A stretch of DNA of 64,000 nucleotides from NCBI RefSeq assembly GCF_027257195.1, contig NZ_JAPDFS010000002.1, positions 402,701-466,700 of the forward strand, read 5' to 3'. This document shows positions 9,231 through 17,733 of the stretch, one piece after another. A program made the translations under genes and the position numbers. Origin of the DNA: Halorubrum sp. F4. Its GTDB lineage: Archaea; Halobacteriota; Halobacteria; Halobacteriales; Haloferacaceae. The notes beneath the pieces are model-generated. The model was not told the DNA's origin, searched no databases, and saw nothing but the letters and a program-made list of their open reading frames with translations. Numbering within the stretch: position 1 is the first letter of the stretch; each line of letters opens with the position of its first letter.

Positions 9231-9836
9231 ATGCGTAGCTCGTTTCTGAAACACGCCGGGATCGGTGCCGCGACGATGCTCGTCATGGGACTCGTACCGT
9301 TCGGTGCGATGTTCGCGCCGCTCGTCGGCGGAGCGATGGCCGGATGGCTCGGCGGAACGGACGCCACGCACGGCGGGAGACTCGGCGGAGCGGCGGGTGC
9401 GATCGCGTCGGTGGCGGTCGCGACCGTCGTGTTCCTCGGCGTTCTCCTCTCGGGGTTCGACCTCGGGGTCACGCTGGTCTTCCTCGGGGCCGCGCTGTTC
9501 GCCACGACGCTTCTGGTCGGGTTCGGAGCGCTCGGCGGGGTGCTCGGGTCGGCGATGGCCGCCGATCGGCGGTCGGCGTCGGTCAGCGACGCCGAACGTG
9601 GTGGGGCACGCGGGAGGGATCCGGTCGGGGAGGTCCAGGAGCGATACGCGGCCGGAGAGCTGACGGAATCAGAACTCGAGGACGAGCTCGACCGGGTTCT
9701 CAAGGGCGATCTCGAGGGCGAGGCCGATCTCGAGGGCGAACACGGGTCTCCCGGGCGAGCCGAACGAACCGGCGAGACGTCGGACGACCGGTCACGGATC
9801 GAGCCCGATCGAGGGAGACACGAGTCGGAACGGTGA
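9231..9836 (+). CDS. Membrane protein with C-terminal SHOCT domain
   Basis: 201 residues. Several hydrophobic helices (about 8-33, 50-72, 78-105; glycine/alanine-rich, DUF5518-like) are followed by a SHOCT domain at about 132-158 (VGEVQERYAAGELTESELED), a short helical oligomerisation module commonly found at the ends of haloarchaeal membrane proteins. The tail is an acidic low-complexity stretch with DLEGEADLEGE repeats. ATG at 9231 is preferred over the earlier in-frame start at 9093, which lies in the antiporter tail duplication and is Arg-rich. Function unknown. Confidence 0.75.
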   Translation: MRSSFLKHAGIGAATMLVMGLVPFGAMFAPLVGGAMAGWLGGTDATHGGRLGGAAGAIASVAVATVVFLGVLLSGFDLGVTLVFLGAALFATTLLVGFGALGGVLGSAMAADRRSASVSDAERGGARGRDPVGEVQERYAAGELTESELEDELDRVLKGDLEGEADLEGEHGSPGRAERTGETSDDRSRIEPDRGRHESER

Positions 9837-9881
9837 TGCCGAATCGATGGCTATTCGACCGACCACAACCCAGCCGAACGC

Positions 9882-11348
9882 GTGATAGCGATCGTCGTCA
9901 GTCGGGCCGACAGCGCCTCCGAGCACATCGGCGAGCGACTCCTCGAGATCGGCGACTGGACGAGCCACGAGGACGAAACCCGCCCCGACGCCGCGGGCGG
10001 CGGGACCTACTACCGGACCGAGGGGTTCGAGCTCCGCGAGTTCGATGAGCTCCACATCGACCTGTCGAACCCGGCGGCCGCCTTCGGCGGAGGAGGGAGT
10101 AGGGACGGGGACGAGCGGGACGCCGCGGACGACCCCGCCCTCCTCGTCTTCGTCTCGCGGCACTCCGGGAACACCGGTCCGTTGTTGACCGCCCACGTCA
10201 CCGGCAACTTCGGGCCCGCGGAGTACGGCGGGGAGCCGCGAACCCTCGCGCGGGCCGCGCCGGGAGCGGTGAGCCGCGTCGTCGACGCGATGGCGACCCA
10301 CGCGCCGGACGGGTACGACGCGGGGATCGAGTGCACCCACCACGGCCCGACGGACACGGCCGTTCCTTCGCTGTTCGCCGAGCTCGGTTCCGACGAGCCG
10401 CAGTGGAGCGATCCCGAGGGAGCCCGTGCGGTCGCGAGGGCAGTCCTCGCGCTCCGCGGGACCGGACCCGACCTCCGAGGGGACGACGGACGGAACCGCC
10501 ACGTCGTCGGCTTCGGCGGCGGCCACTACGCGCCTCGATTCACCCGGATCGTCCGCGAGACCGAGTGGACCGTCGGCCACGTCGGGGCCGACTGGGCGCT
10601 CGCCGAGATGGGCTCGCCGGACGCCAACCGCGACGTGATCGAGCGGGCGTTCGAACGGAGCCGCGCCGACCGCGCCGTGATAGAGGGGGATCGATCCGAC
10701 CTCGTCGAAACGATCCGGGACCTCGGGCACCGGGTCGTGAGCGAGACGTGGGTCCGGGCGGTCGACGACCGTCCGCTCGCGCTGGTCGAACACCTGGAGG
10801 CGGCGATCGAGTCCGTCGACGAGGGGCTCCGGTTCGGGTCGGTGGACGCGACGATCGCGGAAGCGGGCGGGCGCAACGCGACCGACGCGGTCGACGCCGA
10901 CGACCCCACCGACCCCACCGACCCCACCGACGCCGTGATCGTCCGCGACCTCCCGGACGGGTTGCTCGCGCGGGCACAGGGGATCGACGCCGAGGCCGCG
11001 CGCGCGGCCGTCGAGTCGAACGCGGTCGCGTTCGGCACGGAGCAGGCCGGGACGCGTGCGGCCGGAAGCGTCGCGTTCGCGGCCGACGACGCGGCACCGG
11101 GATACGCGGACCTCGTCGCCGATCTCGCGGCCGTCCTGGAGGCCGGCTACGACGAGGTCGTCGTCGACGACGACGCCGTGGTCGCCCGCGAGACCGCGTT
11201 CGACCCGGCGCTTGCGGTCGACCGGGGAGTCCCGGAGGGGCCGGCGTTCGGCCGGCTCGCGTCCGGCGAGTCGGTGGAGGTGGAGGGCGAGACGATCGAT
11301 CCGGCGGCGGTCTCGACGCGACGCGAGGAGCGATTTCCGGTCGAGTGA
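9882..11348 (+). CDS. dtdA: D-aminoacyl-tRNA deacylase, archaeal type
   Basis: 488 residues, GTG start at 9882. It hydrolyses D-amino acids wrongly attached to tRNA, protecting translation. Archaeal DtdA (GEK1-related, zinc-dependent, unrelated in fold to bacterial Dtd1) is recognised by IVVSRADSASEHIGERL, VSRHSGNTGPLLTAHVTGNF, IECTHHGPTD and VGFGGGHYAPRFT, whose His residues are the likely metal ligands. It is somewhat longer than usual because of two acidic inserts (around 70-85 and a DPTDPTDPTD stretch near 345, which is a nine-base repeat in the DNA). Confidence 0.92.
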   Translation: MIAIVVSRADSASEHIGERLLEIGDWTSHEDETRPDAAGGGTYYRTEGFELREFDELHIDLSNPAAAFGGGGSRDGDERDAADDPALLVFVSRHSGNTGPLLTAHVTGNFGPAEYGGEPRTLARAAPGAVSRVVDAMATHAPDGYDAGIECTHHGPTDTAVPSLFAELGSDEPQWSDPEGARAVARAVLALRGTGPDLRGDDGRNRHVVGFGGGHYAPRFTRIVRETEWTVGHVGADWALAEMGSPDANRDVIERAFERSRADRAVIEGDRSDLVETIRDLGHRVVSETWVRAVDDRPLALVEHLEAAIESVDEGLRFGSVDATIAEAGGRNATDAVDADDPTDPTDPTDAVIVRDLPDGLLARAQGIDAEAARAAVESNAVAFGTEQAGTRAAGSVAFAADDAAPGYADLVADLAAVLEAGYDEVVVDDDAVVARETAFDPALAVDRGVPEGPAFGRLASGESVEVEGETIDPAAVSTRREERFPVE

Positions 11349-11449
11349 GTCCGATCGCCGACCCGGCCTGGAGACTGCCGACCGATCGGGGGCCACCGCT
11401 CCGGCTGAGGCCGTTTCGGCGTCTGACGCGGGTCGGACGATCGGGCAAG

Positions 11450-11457
11450 AATAAATA
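11450..11457 (+). promoter_or_regulatory. TATA box of ftsZ1
   Basis: aataaata lies 27 bases before the ATG at 11484, in otherwise GC-rich DNA. This spacing places the transcription start at or a few bases before the start codon, as expected for a nearly leaderless haloarchaeal mRNA. Confidence 0.6.
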
Positions 11458-11483
11458 CGTCGGGGTCGCAACGACACCACATA

Positions 11484-12635
11484 ATGGACTCCATCGTTGA
11501 GGACGCCATCGACGAAGCCGAGGAATCCCCGGCGGACGGCTCCGGGGGTCCCGGCGACCCCGCGGAGGACGGCCACGCCGGCGCGGCGCCACAGACCGGC
11601 ACGATGACCGACGACGAGCTGGAGGACGTCCTCCAGGACCTCCAGACCAACATCACCGTCGTCGGCTGCGGCGGCGCCGGCGGCAACACGGTCAACCGGA
11701 TGACCGAGGAGGGGATCCACGGCGCGAAGCTCGTCGCGGCCAACACCGACGTGCAACACCTCGTCAACATCGAGGCCGACACCAAGATCCTGATGGGCCA
11801 ACAGAAGACCCAGGGCCGCGGCGCGGGCTCGCTCCCGCAGGTGGGCGAGGAGGCCGCCATCGAGTCCCAAGAGGAGATCTCCGACGCCATCGACGGCTCC
11901 GACATGGTGTTCGTCACCGCCGGGCTCGGCGGCGGGACGGGGACCGGCTCCGCGCCGGTCGTCGCGAAGGCCGCCCGCGACTCGGGCGCGCTCACCATCG
12001 CCATCGTCACGACCCCGTTCACCGCTGAGGGTGAGGTCCGCCGGACGAACGCCGAGGCCGGGCTCGAGCGCCTCCGCGACGTGAGCGACACCGTGATCGT
12101 CGTCCCCAACGACCGCCTGCTCGACGCGGTCGGGAAGCTCCCCGTCCGCCAGGCGTTCAAGGTGTCCGACGAGGTGCTGATGCGCTCGGTGAAGGGGATC
12201 ACGGAGCTGATCACCAAACCCGGCCTCGTCAACCTCGACTTCGCCGACGTCCGCACCGTGATGGAGAAGGGGGGCGTCGCGATGATCGGGCTCGGAGAGT
12301 CCGACTCCGAGTCGAAGGCGCAGGACTCGGTGAAATCGGCGCTGCGCTCGCCGCTCCTCGACGTCGACATCTCCGGGGCGAACTCCGCGCTCGTCAACGT
12401 CACCGGCGGACAGGACATGTCCATCGAGGAGGCCGAGGGGGTCGTCGAGGAGATCTACGACCGGATCGACCCCGACGCCCGGATCATCTGGGGGACCTCC
12501 GTCGACGAGGACCTCGAGGGCGAGATGCGGACGATGATCGTCGTCACGGGCGTCGAGTCGCCACAGATCTACGGCCAGAACGACGACGCGGAGGCGACGG
12601 CGGCCGAGATGGAGGACATCGACTACGTCGAATAG
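11484..12635 (+). CDS. ftsZ1: Cell division GTPase FtsZ1
   Basis: 383 residues. Tubulin-like GTPase that polymerises at mid-cell; in Haloferax, FtsZ1 acts with FtsZ2 and organises the division ring. The GTP-binding signature GGGTGTG is at about 149-155, preceded by [15 protein letters not shown] and NTDVQHL. The N-terminus has an acidic extension of about 45 residues ([17 protein letters not shown]), as in haloarchaeal FtsZ1. The neighbouring secE and spt5 downstream are the conserved order that distinguishes FtsZ1 from FtsZ2. The C-terminal tail is acidic. Confidence 0.96.
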   Translation: MDSIVEDAIDEAEESPADGSGGPGDPAEDGHAGAAPQTGTMTDDELEDVLQDLQTNITVVGCGGAGGNTVNRMTEEGIHGAKLVAANTDVQHLVNIEADTKILMGQQKTQGRGAGSLPQVGEEAAIESQEEISDAIDGSDMVFVTAGLGGGTGTGSAPVVAKAARDSGALTIAIVTTPFTAEGEVRRTNAEAGLERLRDVSDTVIVVPNDRLLDAVGKLPVRQAFKVSDEVLMRSVKGITELITKPGLVNLDFADVRTVMEKGGVAMIGLGESDSESKAQDSVKSALRSPLLDVDISGANSALVNVTGGQDMSIEEAEGVVEEIYDRIDPDARIIWGTSVDEDLEGEMRTMIVVTGVESPQIYGQNDDAEATAAEMEDIDYVE

Positions 12636-12754
12636 GGTCGTTCCGCCTGGATCGATGCCCTCCCACCTCGACCGAGACCCTCCCAAGGCGACCGTATCGA
12701 TACCGAACCCGCATCAAAAGGTAAAAACCGTCCCGTCACGAACTCGTTCGTAAC

Positions 12755-12931
12755 ATGGACGTCCCGTACGACCTCAACAGCTATATCCGCGTGTTGAAGC
12801 TGGCGAGCACGCCGAGCACCGACGAGTTCCTCCAGGTGTCGAAGATCGCCGGCGCCGGGATCCTGCTGATCGGGTTCCTCGGCTTCCTGATGTTCGCGAT
12901 CATGAGCCTCCTGCCGGGGGTCGGCGCGTAA
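12755..12931 (+). CDS. secE: Preprotein translocase subunit SecE (Sec61 gamma)
   Basis: 58 residues, too short for many gene finders. An amphipathic cytoplasmic helix ([20 protein letters not shown]) precedes one transmembrane helix at about 33-55 ([20 protein letters not shown]). It clamps the SecY channel in the cytoplasmic membrane. Its TAA overlaps the ATG of spt5 by one base, so the two are translationally coupled; this pairing is universal in archaea. Confidence 0.93.
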   Translation: MDVPYDLNSYIRVLKLASTPSTDEFLQVSKIAGAGILLIGFLGFLMFAIMSLLPGVGA

Positions 12932-13383
12932 TGCCGATCTTCTCGGTCAAGACGACCGCCCGCCAGGAGCGGACCGTCGCGGACATGCTCGCCGAAAAGG
13001 AGATGCCGGAGATCCAGGCGGTCATCGCCCCCGACCAGCTCACGAGCTACGTGATGGTCGAGGCGTCGGACGGCAGCGTCTTCGCCCGGATCCTCGACGA
13101 GATCCCTCACGCCCGCGGCGTCATCCAGGGGGCGGACGGCCCCGCCGAGAGCCCCTTCTCGGAGGTCGAACACTTCCTCTCGCCGACGCCCGACGTCGAG
13201 GGGATCGCCGAGGGCGACATCGTCGAGCTGATCGCCGGCCCGTTCAAGGGCGAGAAGGCCCGCGTCCAGCGCATCGACGAGGGCAAAGACCAGGTGACCG
13301 TCGAGCTGTACGAGGCGACCGTCCCGATCCCGGTCACCGTTCGCGGCGATCAGATCCGCGTGCTCGACAGCGAGGAACGGTAG
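12931..13383 (+). CDS. spt5: Transcription elongation factor Spt5 (NusG homologue)
   Basis: 150 residues. An NGN domain (about 1-88: FSVKTTARQERTVADML, VMVEASDGSVFARIL) that binds the RNA polymerase clamp and stimulates processivity, usually with Spt4, is followed by a KOW domain (about 95-140: GDIVELIAGPFKGEKARVQ) that contacts RNA or the ribosome. The start overlaps secE. The end of the gene (bases 13362-13383 plus the stop region) is copied again 54 bases downstream. Confidence 0.95.
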   Translation: MPIFSVKTTARQERTVADMLAEKEMPEIQAVIAPDQLTSYVMVEASDGSVFARILDEIPHARGVIQGADGPAESPFSEVEHFLSPTPDVEGIAEGDIVELIAGPFKGEKARVQRIDEGKDQVTVELYEATVPIPVTVRGDQIRVLDSEER

Positions 13384-13444
13384 GTCCTCGGAGGACGAAC
13401 GACGCGACGCGCCGTGGTCGACGGCGAGGAACGGTAGCTCCTCG
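13362..13444. repeat. Stop-spanning duplication at the spt5 3' end
   Basis: Bases 13362-13390, which include the spt5 stop codon, recur at 13416-13444 with about 26 of 29 positions identical; the core gcgaggaacggtag is exact. The unit length is 54 bases. The second copy is no longer in a coding frame. Confidence 0.85.
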
Positions 13445-13484
13445 AAGTCGAGTTTCCTCCCGGATCTCCGGCAACGACAAGGGC

Positions 13485-13490
13485 TTTATT
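13485..13490 (+). promoter_or_regulatory. TATA box of archaeosortase gene
   Basis: tttatt lies 24-29 bases before the ATG at 13514, consistent with a leaderless transcript. Confidence 0.5.
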
Positions 13491-13513
13491 CGACGACCTC
13501 CGACTCTCTCGAC

Positions 13514-14476
13514 ATGTTCGGTCCCGGCGTCCCCGCGATACTGAGCGTCGTCCCCGACACGTTCACGTTCGCGTGGATCGTCGCGGTCCTCTTCGCGGCC
13601 GCCTGGCTGCTCGACGCCCGCGGGTACGCGGCGGGGCGCACGCTCGCGGCGAGTACCTGGGGGCTGTTCGGGCTGTTCTGGCTGACCACCGTCCCGTACT
13701 TCGCGTTCGAACACCAGAGCTACGTCGAGTCGATCCTCGCGCTCGTGGGCGTCCCCGCCTGTATCTACGTCGGATACCTGCTGTACGACGGGCGGGCATC
13801 GCTCTTCACGCTCACGCGGGCGGTGTCGATCATGCTCTTCGTCTACCTCCCGTTCGAGACGATTCCCGCGTTTACACTGGCCGGCGTGGCGGTGCCGGAA
13901 CCCCGACGCGTCCTCATCGAGATCGTCGCCGACCAGACCGGGTTCCTCATCGATCTGCTCGGATACGCGCCCGAACGGGTGGCGAACTACGAGGGATACG
14001 ACGCCGCCTTCGCGTGGACGCTGGAGGACGGCCATCGGATGCGGATCAACGTCGTGTTGGCGTGCACGGGGCTCGGAAGCATGGCGATCTTCGGCGGGCT
14101 CGTCGCCGCGGTCGACGGGCCGCTCGACCGGAAGCTCCGGGCGCTCGCCGTCTCCATCCCGCTCATCTACGTGCTCAACATCCTCCGGACCACGTTCATC
14201 ACGGTCGTCGCCGGCAACCAGTACATGCAGTGGCAGCCGGAGCTGGTGTTGGCGATGTTCGGCGCGACCGACCCCTATCGCGTCTCGTTTCTCGTCTCCG
14301 ACCGGATCATCAGCCAGCTGCTCGCGGTCGTCGCGCTGATCGGGATCACCTACCTCGTCGCCAGACAGCTCCCCGAACTCGTCGTCATCCTCGAGGACGT
14401 CCTCTACGTGCTCACCGGCGAGGAACACGACCTCACGGAGGCGCTCGACCTCCCGCGAGAGCCGACCAATCGGTGA
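13514..14476 (+). CDS. artA: Archaeosortase A
   Basis: 320 residues with about eight transmembrane helices. It processes secreted proteins carrying a C-terminal PGF-CTERM signal; in Haloferax this couples C-terminal removal to lipid anchoring of the S-layer glycoprotein. The catalytic residues are all present: Cys184 in VLACTGLGSM, Arg225 in LNILRTTFI and Arg264 in VSDRIIS. Their spacing (41 and 39) matches Cys173/Arg214/Arg253 that I recall for the Haloferax enzyme. A candidate substrate, a PGF-CTERM protein, is at 51946-52965 in this window. Confidence 0.94.
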   Translation: MFGPGVPAILSVVPDTFTFAWIVAVLFAAAWLLDARGYAAGRTLAASTWGLFGLFWLTTVPYFAFEHQSYVESILALVGVPACIYVGYLLYDGRASLFTLTRAVSIMLFVYLPFETIPAFTLAGVAVPEPRRVLIEIVADQTGFLIDLLGYAPERVANYEGYDAAFAWTLEDGHRMRINVVLACTGLGSMAIFGGLVAAVDGPLDRKLRALAVSIPLIYVLNILRTTFITVVAGNQYMQWQPELVLAMFGATDPYRVSFLVSDRIISQLLAVVALIGITYLVARQLPELVVILEDVLYVLTGEEHDLTEALDLPREPTNR

Positions 14477-14531
14477 CGGAGGGGTGACTCGTGGAACCTA
14501 TCCGACGCGACGAACGGAGGCGTGACCCGTC

Positions 14532-15779
14532 GTGTTGAGCGGCATCGACCCCCTGCTCTACCTGGAGACGAACGTCGCCAAGCTGGTGTTGGCGACGCTC
14601 CTGGGGATGTTCCTGGGGCTCGAACGCGAGTGGTCACAGAAGTCGGCGGGGATCCGGACGTTCGCGCTCGTCAGTCTCGCCGCCGCGGTGTTCTCCGTGG
14701 CGGACGAGCCGGGGCTGCTCGTCGTCGGCGGCGTTCTGATCGTCGCCAGCGCGGTGCTTCTGGCCGTCCGGAGCTTCGTCGAGCCGGACGTCGAGGGGCT
14801 CTCTCTGACCACGTCCGTCTCGATGCTCGTCGCCTACGGGGTGGGCACCCTCGTCGCGGCGAGCCTCTTTCTGGAGGCGGTCACCGTGGCCGTGCTCTCG
14901 TCGTTCCTGCTCGTGTTGAAACGCGAGCTCCACCAGTTCGCGTGGGGGCTCTCCCGCGAGGAGGTGCGAAGCGCCGTGGAGTTCACGATCCTCGCGTTCG
15001 TCGTCTTCCCGATCCTGCCCGCCGAGACGGTCGACCCGTGGGGAGCGGTCCAGCCTCGGCTGGTCTGGTCGCTCGTCGTCGCCATAAGCGCGATCGGGTT
15101 CGTCAACTACGTGCTGGTCCGGAAGTACCAAGGCCGCGGGTACGCCGTCACCGGCTTCTTCGGCGGGCTCGTGAACTCCACCGCGGTCGTCGCCGAGATG
15201 GCCAAACGCGCGAGGGGTCGTGAGGACCTCGTCGGGGTCGCCGTCGGGTCGATCCTCCTCGCGAACGCGGCGATGGCCCTGCGGAACGCGGCGCTCGTCG
15301 TCGTCTTCGTTCCCGAGGCGGCGCTCGCCGTCGGCGCGCCGCTCGGCGCGATCACGGTCGCGGGCGTCGGGATCGCGCTCCGGCGAAGCGAGTGGCGGAC
15401 TGACCTGGAGGCGGAGCTCACCTCGCCCTTCAGCCTCCGGAACGCGCTCACCTTCGGCGGGCTGTTCCTCCTCGTGCTCCTCGTCTCCGCCGGCGCGGAG
15501 CGGACCTTCGGCGCGACCGGCTTCGTCGCGACCGCGTTCCTCGCGGGGCTCGTCTCCTCTGGAACGGCGACCACGACCGCCGTCTCGCTTCTGGCCACCG
15601 GACAGGTCACGGTCGACGCCGCGGTCGCGGGGATCGTCGCCGGGACCGCCTCCAGCATCCTCGTGAAGACGGCCTTCGCCGCGAGCATCGGTCGCGAGCT
15701 CGTCCGGCCGGTGTTGGTCTGGAACCTCGTGCTCATCGCCGTCGGGCTGGTCGTGGGCGCGCCGCTGCTCCTGTTTTGA
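14532..15779 (+). CDS. MgtC/SapB and DUF4010 membrane protein
   Basis: 415 residues, GTG start, about eleven transmembrane helices. The N-terminal half has the MgtC/SapB pattern (LLGMFLGLEREWSQKSAGIRTFALVSL), followed by the DUF4010 half (FFGGLVNSTAVVAEMAKRAR, SSGTATTTAVSLLATGQV). MgtC-type proteins are linked to Mg2+ limitation and ATPase control in bacteria; the function of the fused archaeal form is unknown. It stands 55 bases after artA on the same strand, so co-transcription is possible. Confidence 0.82.
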   Translation: MLSGIDPLLYLETNVAKLVLATLLGMFLGLEREWSQKSAGIRTFALVSLAAAVFSVADEPGLLVVGGVLIVASAVLLAVRSFVEPDVEGLSLTTSVSMLVAYGVGTLVAASLFLEAVTVAVLSSFLLVLKRELHQFAWGLSREEVRSAVEFTILAFVVFPILPAETVDPWGAVQPRLVWSLVVAISAIGFVNYVLVRKYQGRGYAVTGFFGGLVNSTAVVAEMAKRARGREDLVGVAVGSILLANAAMALRNAALVVVFVPEAALAVGAPLGAITVAGVGIALRRSEWRTDLEAELTSPFSLRNALTFGGLFLLVLLVSAGAERTFGATGFVATAFLAGLVSSGTATTTAVSLLATGQVTVDAAVAGIVAGTASSILVKTAFAASIGRELVRPVLVWNLVLIAVGLVVGAPLLLF

Positions 15780-15829
15780 ATCCGGATCCGACCTCCTGCC
15801 GGCGACCTCCTCGACCGCCGAAGCGCCGA

Positions 15830-16204
15830 CTACGACAGGTGTGCGGCCACGTCCGTCGAGGAGATCATGCCGACGTAGTCGTCGTCGACGACCGGGAGGT
15901 GTTTCACGCCGTACATCGTCATCATCGCCGCGACCTCCTCCATCAGCAGGTCCGGCGTGACGGTCTCCACGTCCTCGGTCATCACGTCCCGCACGAGCGT
16001 CTCCTCCGTGTCCGATCCGTCGGCGACGGCCCCGACGATGTCGCTCTGGGTGACGATACAGCCGCTCCCGGCGGTGACCACGAGCGCGCTGATGTCCTTC
16101 TCGTGCATGCGACGGGCCGCCTCGCGGATCGATTCGTCGCCGGCGATCGTCTCGAGCGGCGTCGACATGACCTCGCTGACGCGGGTGCGATCGTGTAAGT
16201 CCAT
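15830..16204 (-). CDS. Two-CBS-domain protein
   Basis: 124 residues from ATG at 16204. Two CBS motifs in tandem: VSEVMSTPLETIAGDESIREAARRM...ISALVVTAGSGCIVTQSDIV, then VRDVMTEDVETVTPDLLMEEVAAMM...HLPVVDDDYVGMISSTDVAAHL. Paired CBS domains form a Bateman module that binds adenosyl ligands (AMP, ATP, SAM) and regulates a partner. With no other domain, it must act on a separate protein. A longer frame to 16273 lacks conservation. A second CBS protein lies directly upstream on the same strand. Confidence 0.88.
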   Translation of the reverse strand: MDLHDRTRVSEVMSTPLETIAGDESIREAARRMHEKDISALVVTAGSGCIVTQSDIVGAVADGSDTEETLVRDVMTEDVETVTPDLLMEEVAAMMTMYGVKHLPVVDDDYVGMISSTDVAAHLS

Positions 16205-16291
16205 ACCACACGTCGATCGCCGAGGGTGTTGGTTCTTCCGAATGGCGTGACCATTACGATCGTCGCGCGGCACCGCTTCCCCGACGCCGAG

Positions 16292-16675
16292 CTACCGTCG
16301 AGCGAGGTGTTCGGTGAGGTCCGTCGTCGACAACATCCCGACCACGACGCCGTCGTCGTCGGTCACGGGAAGGTGGCCGTACTCGCCGTCGGCGAGGTCG
16401 GAGAGCGCCTCGACGGAGTCGTTCCGCGAGGCGGTGACGACCTCGGTCGTCATACACTCGCCGACGAGCGTCCGGTCGTGGGGGTCGTTCTCGCGGACGA
16501 GCCGCACGAAGTCCCACCCCGTGAGGATCCCCTCCAGCCTCCCGGCGTCGTCGACGACGAGGATCGAGTTCACGCCCGTCTCCAACATCCGTTCGGCCGC
16601 CGCCGCCGCGGTGGTCTCGGGGCCGACCGTCACCAGCTCCGTCGACATGAGCCGACCGACGGGTACGTCGTTCAT
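16292..16675 (-). CDS. Two-CBS-domain protein
   Basis: 127 residues. CBS1: VGRLMSTELVTVGPETTAAAAAERMLETGVNSILVVDDAGRLEGILTGWD quoted in parts by its hallmarks VNSILVVDD and GILTGWDF; CBS2: CMTTEVVTASRNDSV, HLPVTDDDGVVVGMLSTTDL. It is a stand-alone Bateman module like its neighbour at 15830-16204, with 87 bases between them. The two are paralogues by pattern, probably from a local duplication, though well diverged. Partner and ligand are unknown. Confidence 0.88.
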   Translation of the reverse strand: MNDVPVGRLMSTELVTVGPETTAAAAAERMLETGVNSILVVDDAGRLEGILTGWDFVRLVRENDPHDRTLVGECMTTEVVTASRNDSVEALSDLADGEYGHLPVTDDDGVVVGMLSTTDLTEHLARR

Positions 16676-16744
16676 GTGCCACGCCGACGATGGCCACGGT
16701 AATTAATCGTGAGGGTCTCGGTCACTCCTCGAGCGGGATCCCGA

Positions 16745-17542
16745 TCATTCCTCGAGGATCGACTCCGGCGCGCCCGCCAGTCCGACGAGCGCCTCCGCCT
16801 CGACGTGGTGGAGGTCGCCCGGGATCACGAGCAGGTGGAGGGGGTCGCCGAACTCGCGCTCGGCGAGCACGGAGAGCCGACCCGCGGCGACGACCGCGTC
16901 CGGCGAGCCGGCACGGGCGACGACGATCGCCAGCTCGTCCCGCCAGCCGTCCGCGAGGAGGCCCGCCGCGTGGTCGGCGGTCATGTACTCCTCGTGGTCG
17001 GGGTCGGGGCCCGACGGGCCGGTTCCCACCTTGATGTCGAGGTAGACGACGGTGTGGAGCCCGCGCTCGCGGTTGGCCTCGATCGTCTCGATCACGCTTC
17101 CCGGCACGTCGTCGCCGCCGTGTGCGTACGGGAACGGGAGCGTCACGGCCTTCCCGAACCGGTAGTTCTGGAGGCCGGTGAGACTCGAGGCGGCCGACTG
17201 GGCGGTGACGCCGTGGATCACCCGGGTATCGATCCCGCGCGACTCGGCCCGCAGGCGGAGGTCGGCGTGCGTCGTGGATATCATGGTGTCGCCGGCGGTC
17301 AGAAAGGCGGCGTCGCCGGCCTCGGCGGCCGCCAGGATCGGTTCGGGGTCGCGCTCGACGCCCTCGCGGTCGCGCACCTCGATATCGACGCCGTGAGCGC
17401 CCTCGAGGTCCGCGACGTCCGCGCCGACGAGCCGGCTGGTGTAGAACTCCGCGAAGACGCGGTCGGCCGACCGCAACGCCTCGCGCCCCTCGACGGTGAT
17501 CGAGCGCTCGTCGTAGAGGCCGAGCCCGATGAACGTGAGCAT
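16745..17542 (-). CDS. dphB: Diphthine synthase
   Basis: 265 residues. SAM-dependent methyltransferase that carries out the successive methylations forming diphthine on the modified His of elongation factor aEF2. Recognised by MLTFIGLGLYDERSITVEG, AFLTAGDTMISTTHADLR, VIHGVTAQSAASSLTGLQNYRFG and LPFPY, all typical of the CbiF-like tetrapyrrole-methylase fold. Length is as expected. It stands alone, divergent from korA. Confidence 0.95.
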   Translation of the reverse strand: MLTFIGLGLYDERSITVEGREALRSADRVFAEFYTSRLVGADVADLEGAHGVDIEVRDREGVERDPEPILAAAEAGDAAFLTAGDTMISTTHADLRLRAESRGIDTRVIHGVTAQSAASSLTGLQNYRFGKAVTLPFPYAHGGDDVPGSVIETIEANRERGLHTVVYLDIKVGTGPSGPDPDHEEYMTADHAAGLLADGWRDELAIVVARAGSPDAVVAAGRLSVLAEREFGDPLHLLVIPGDLHHVEAEALVGLAGAPESILEE

Positions 17543-17733
17543 ACCGCCGTTCCGGGGAGGACCGTCTAAAAGGACGCGGACCGTCGACGACCCCGGAGAC
17601 CCCCGTACGCACCGACGAGGTGCGCTCGCTCCGATGGTCGTTCATGATCGTTTCATGTGAATCCATAGCAAGCCCTAAGAGGAGACCGACACAATGTCCG
17701 GCCACTGGGCCTTACCGGGCCAAGATCCACAAT

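Noticed and set aside
9792..12686. Long minus-strand frame (964 codons) across dtdA and ftsZ1
   Set aside because: Opposite-strand shadow of two clearly identified genes.
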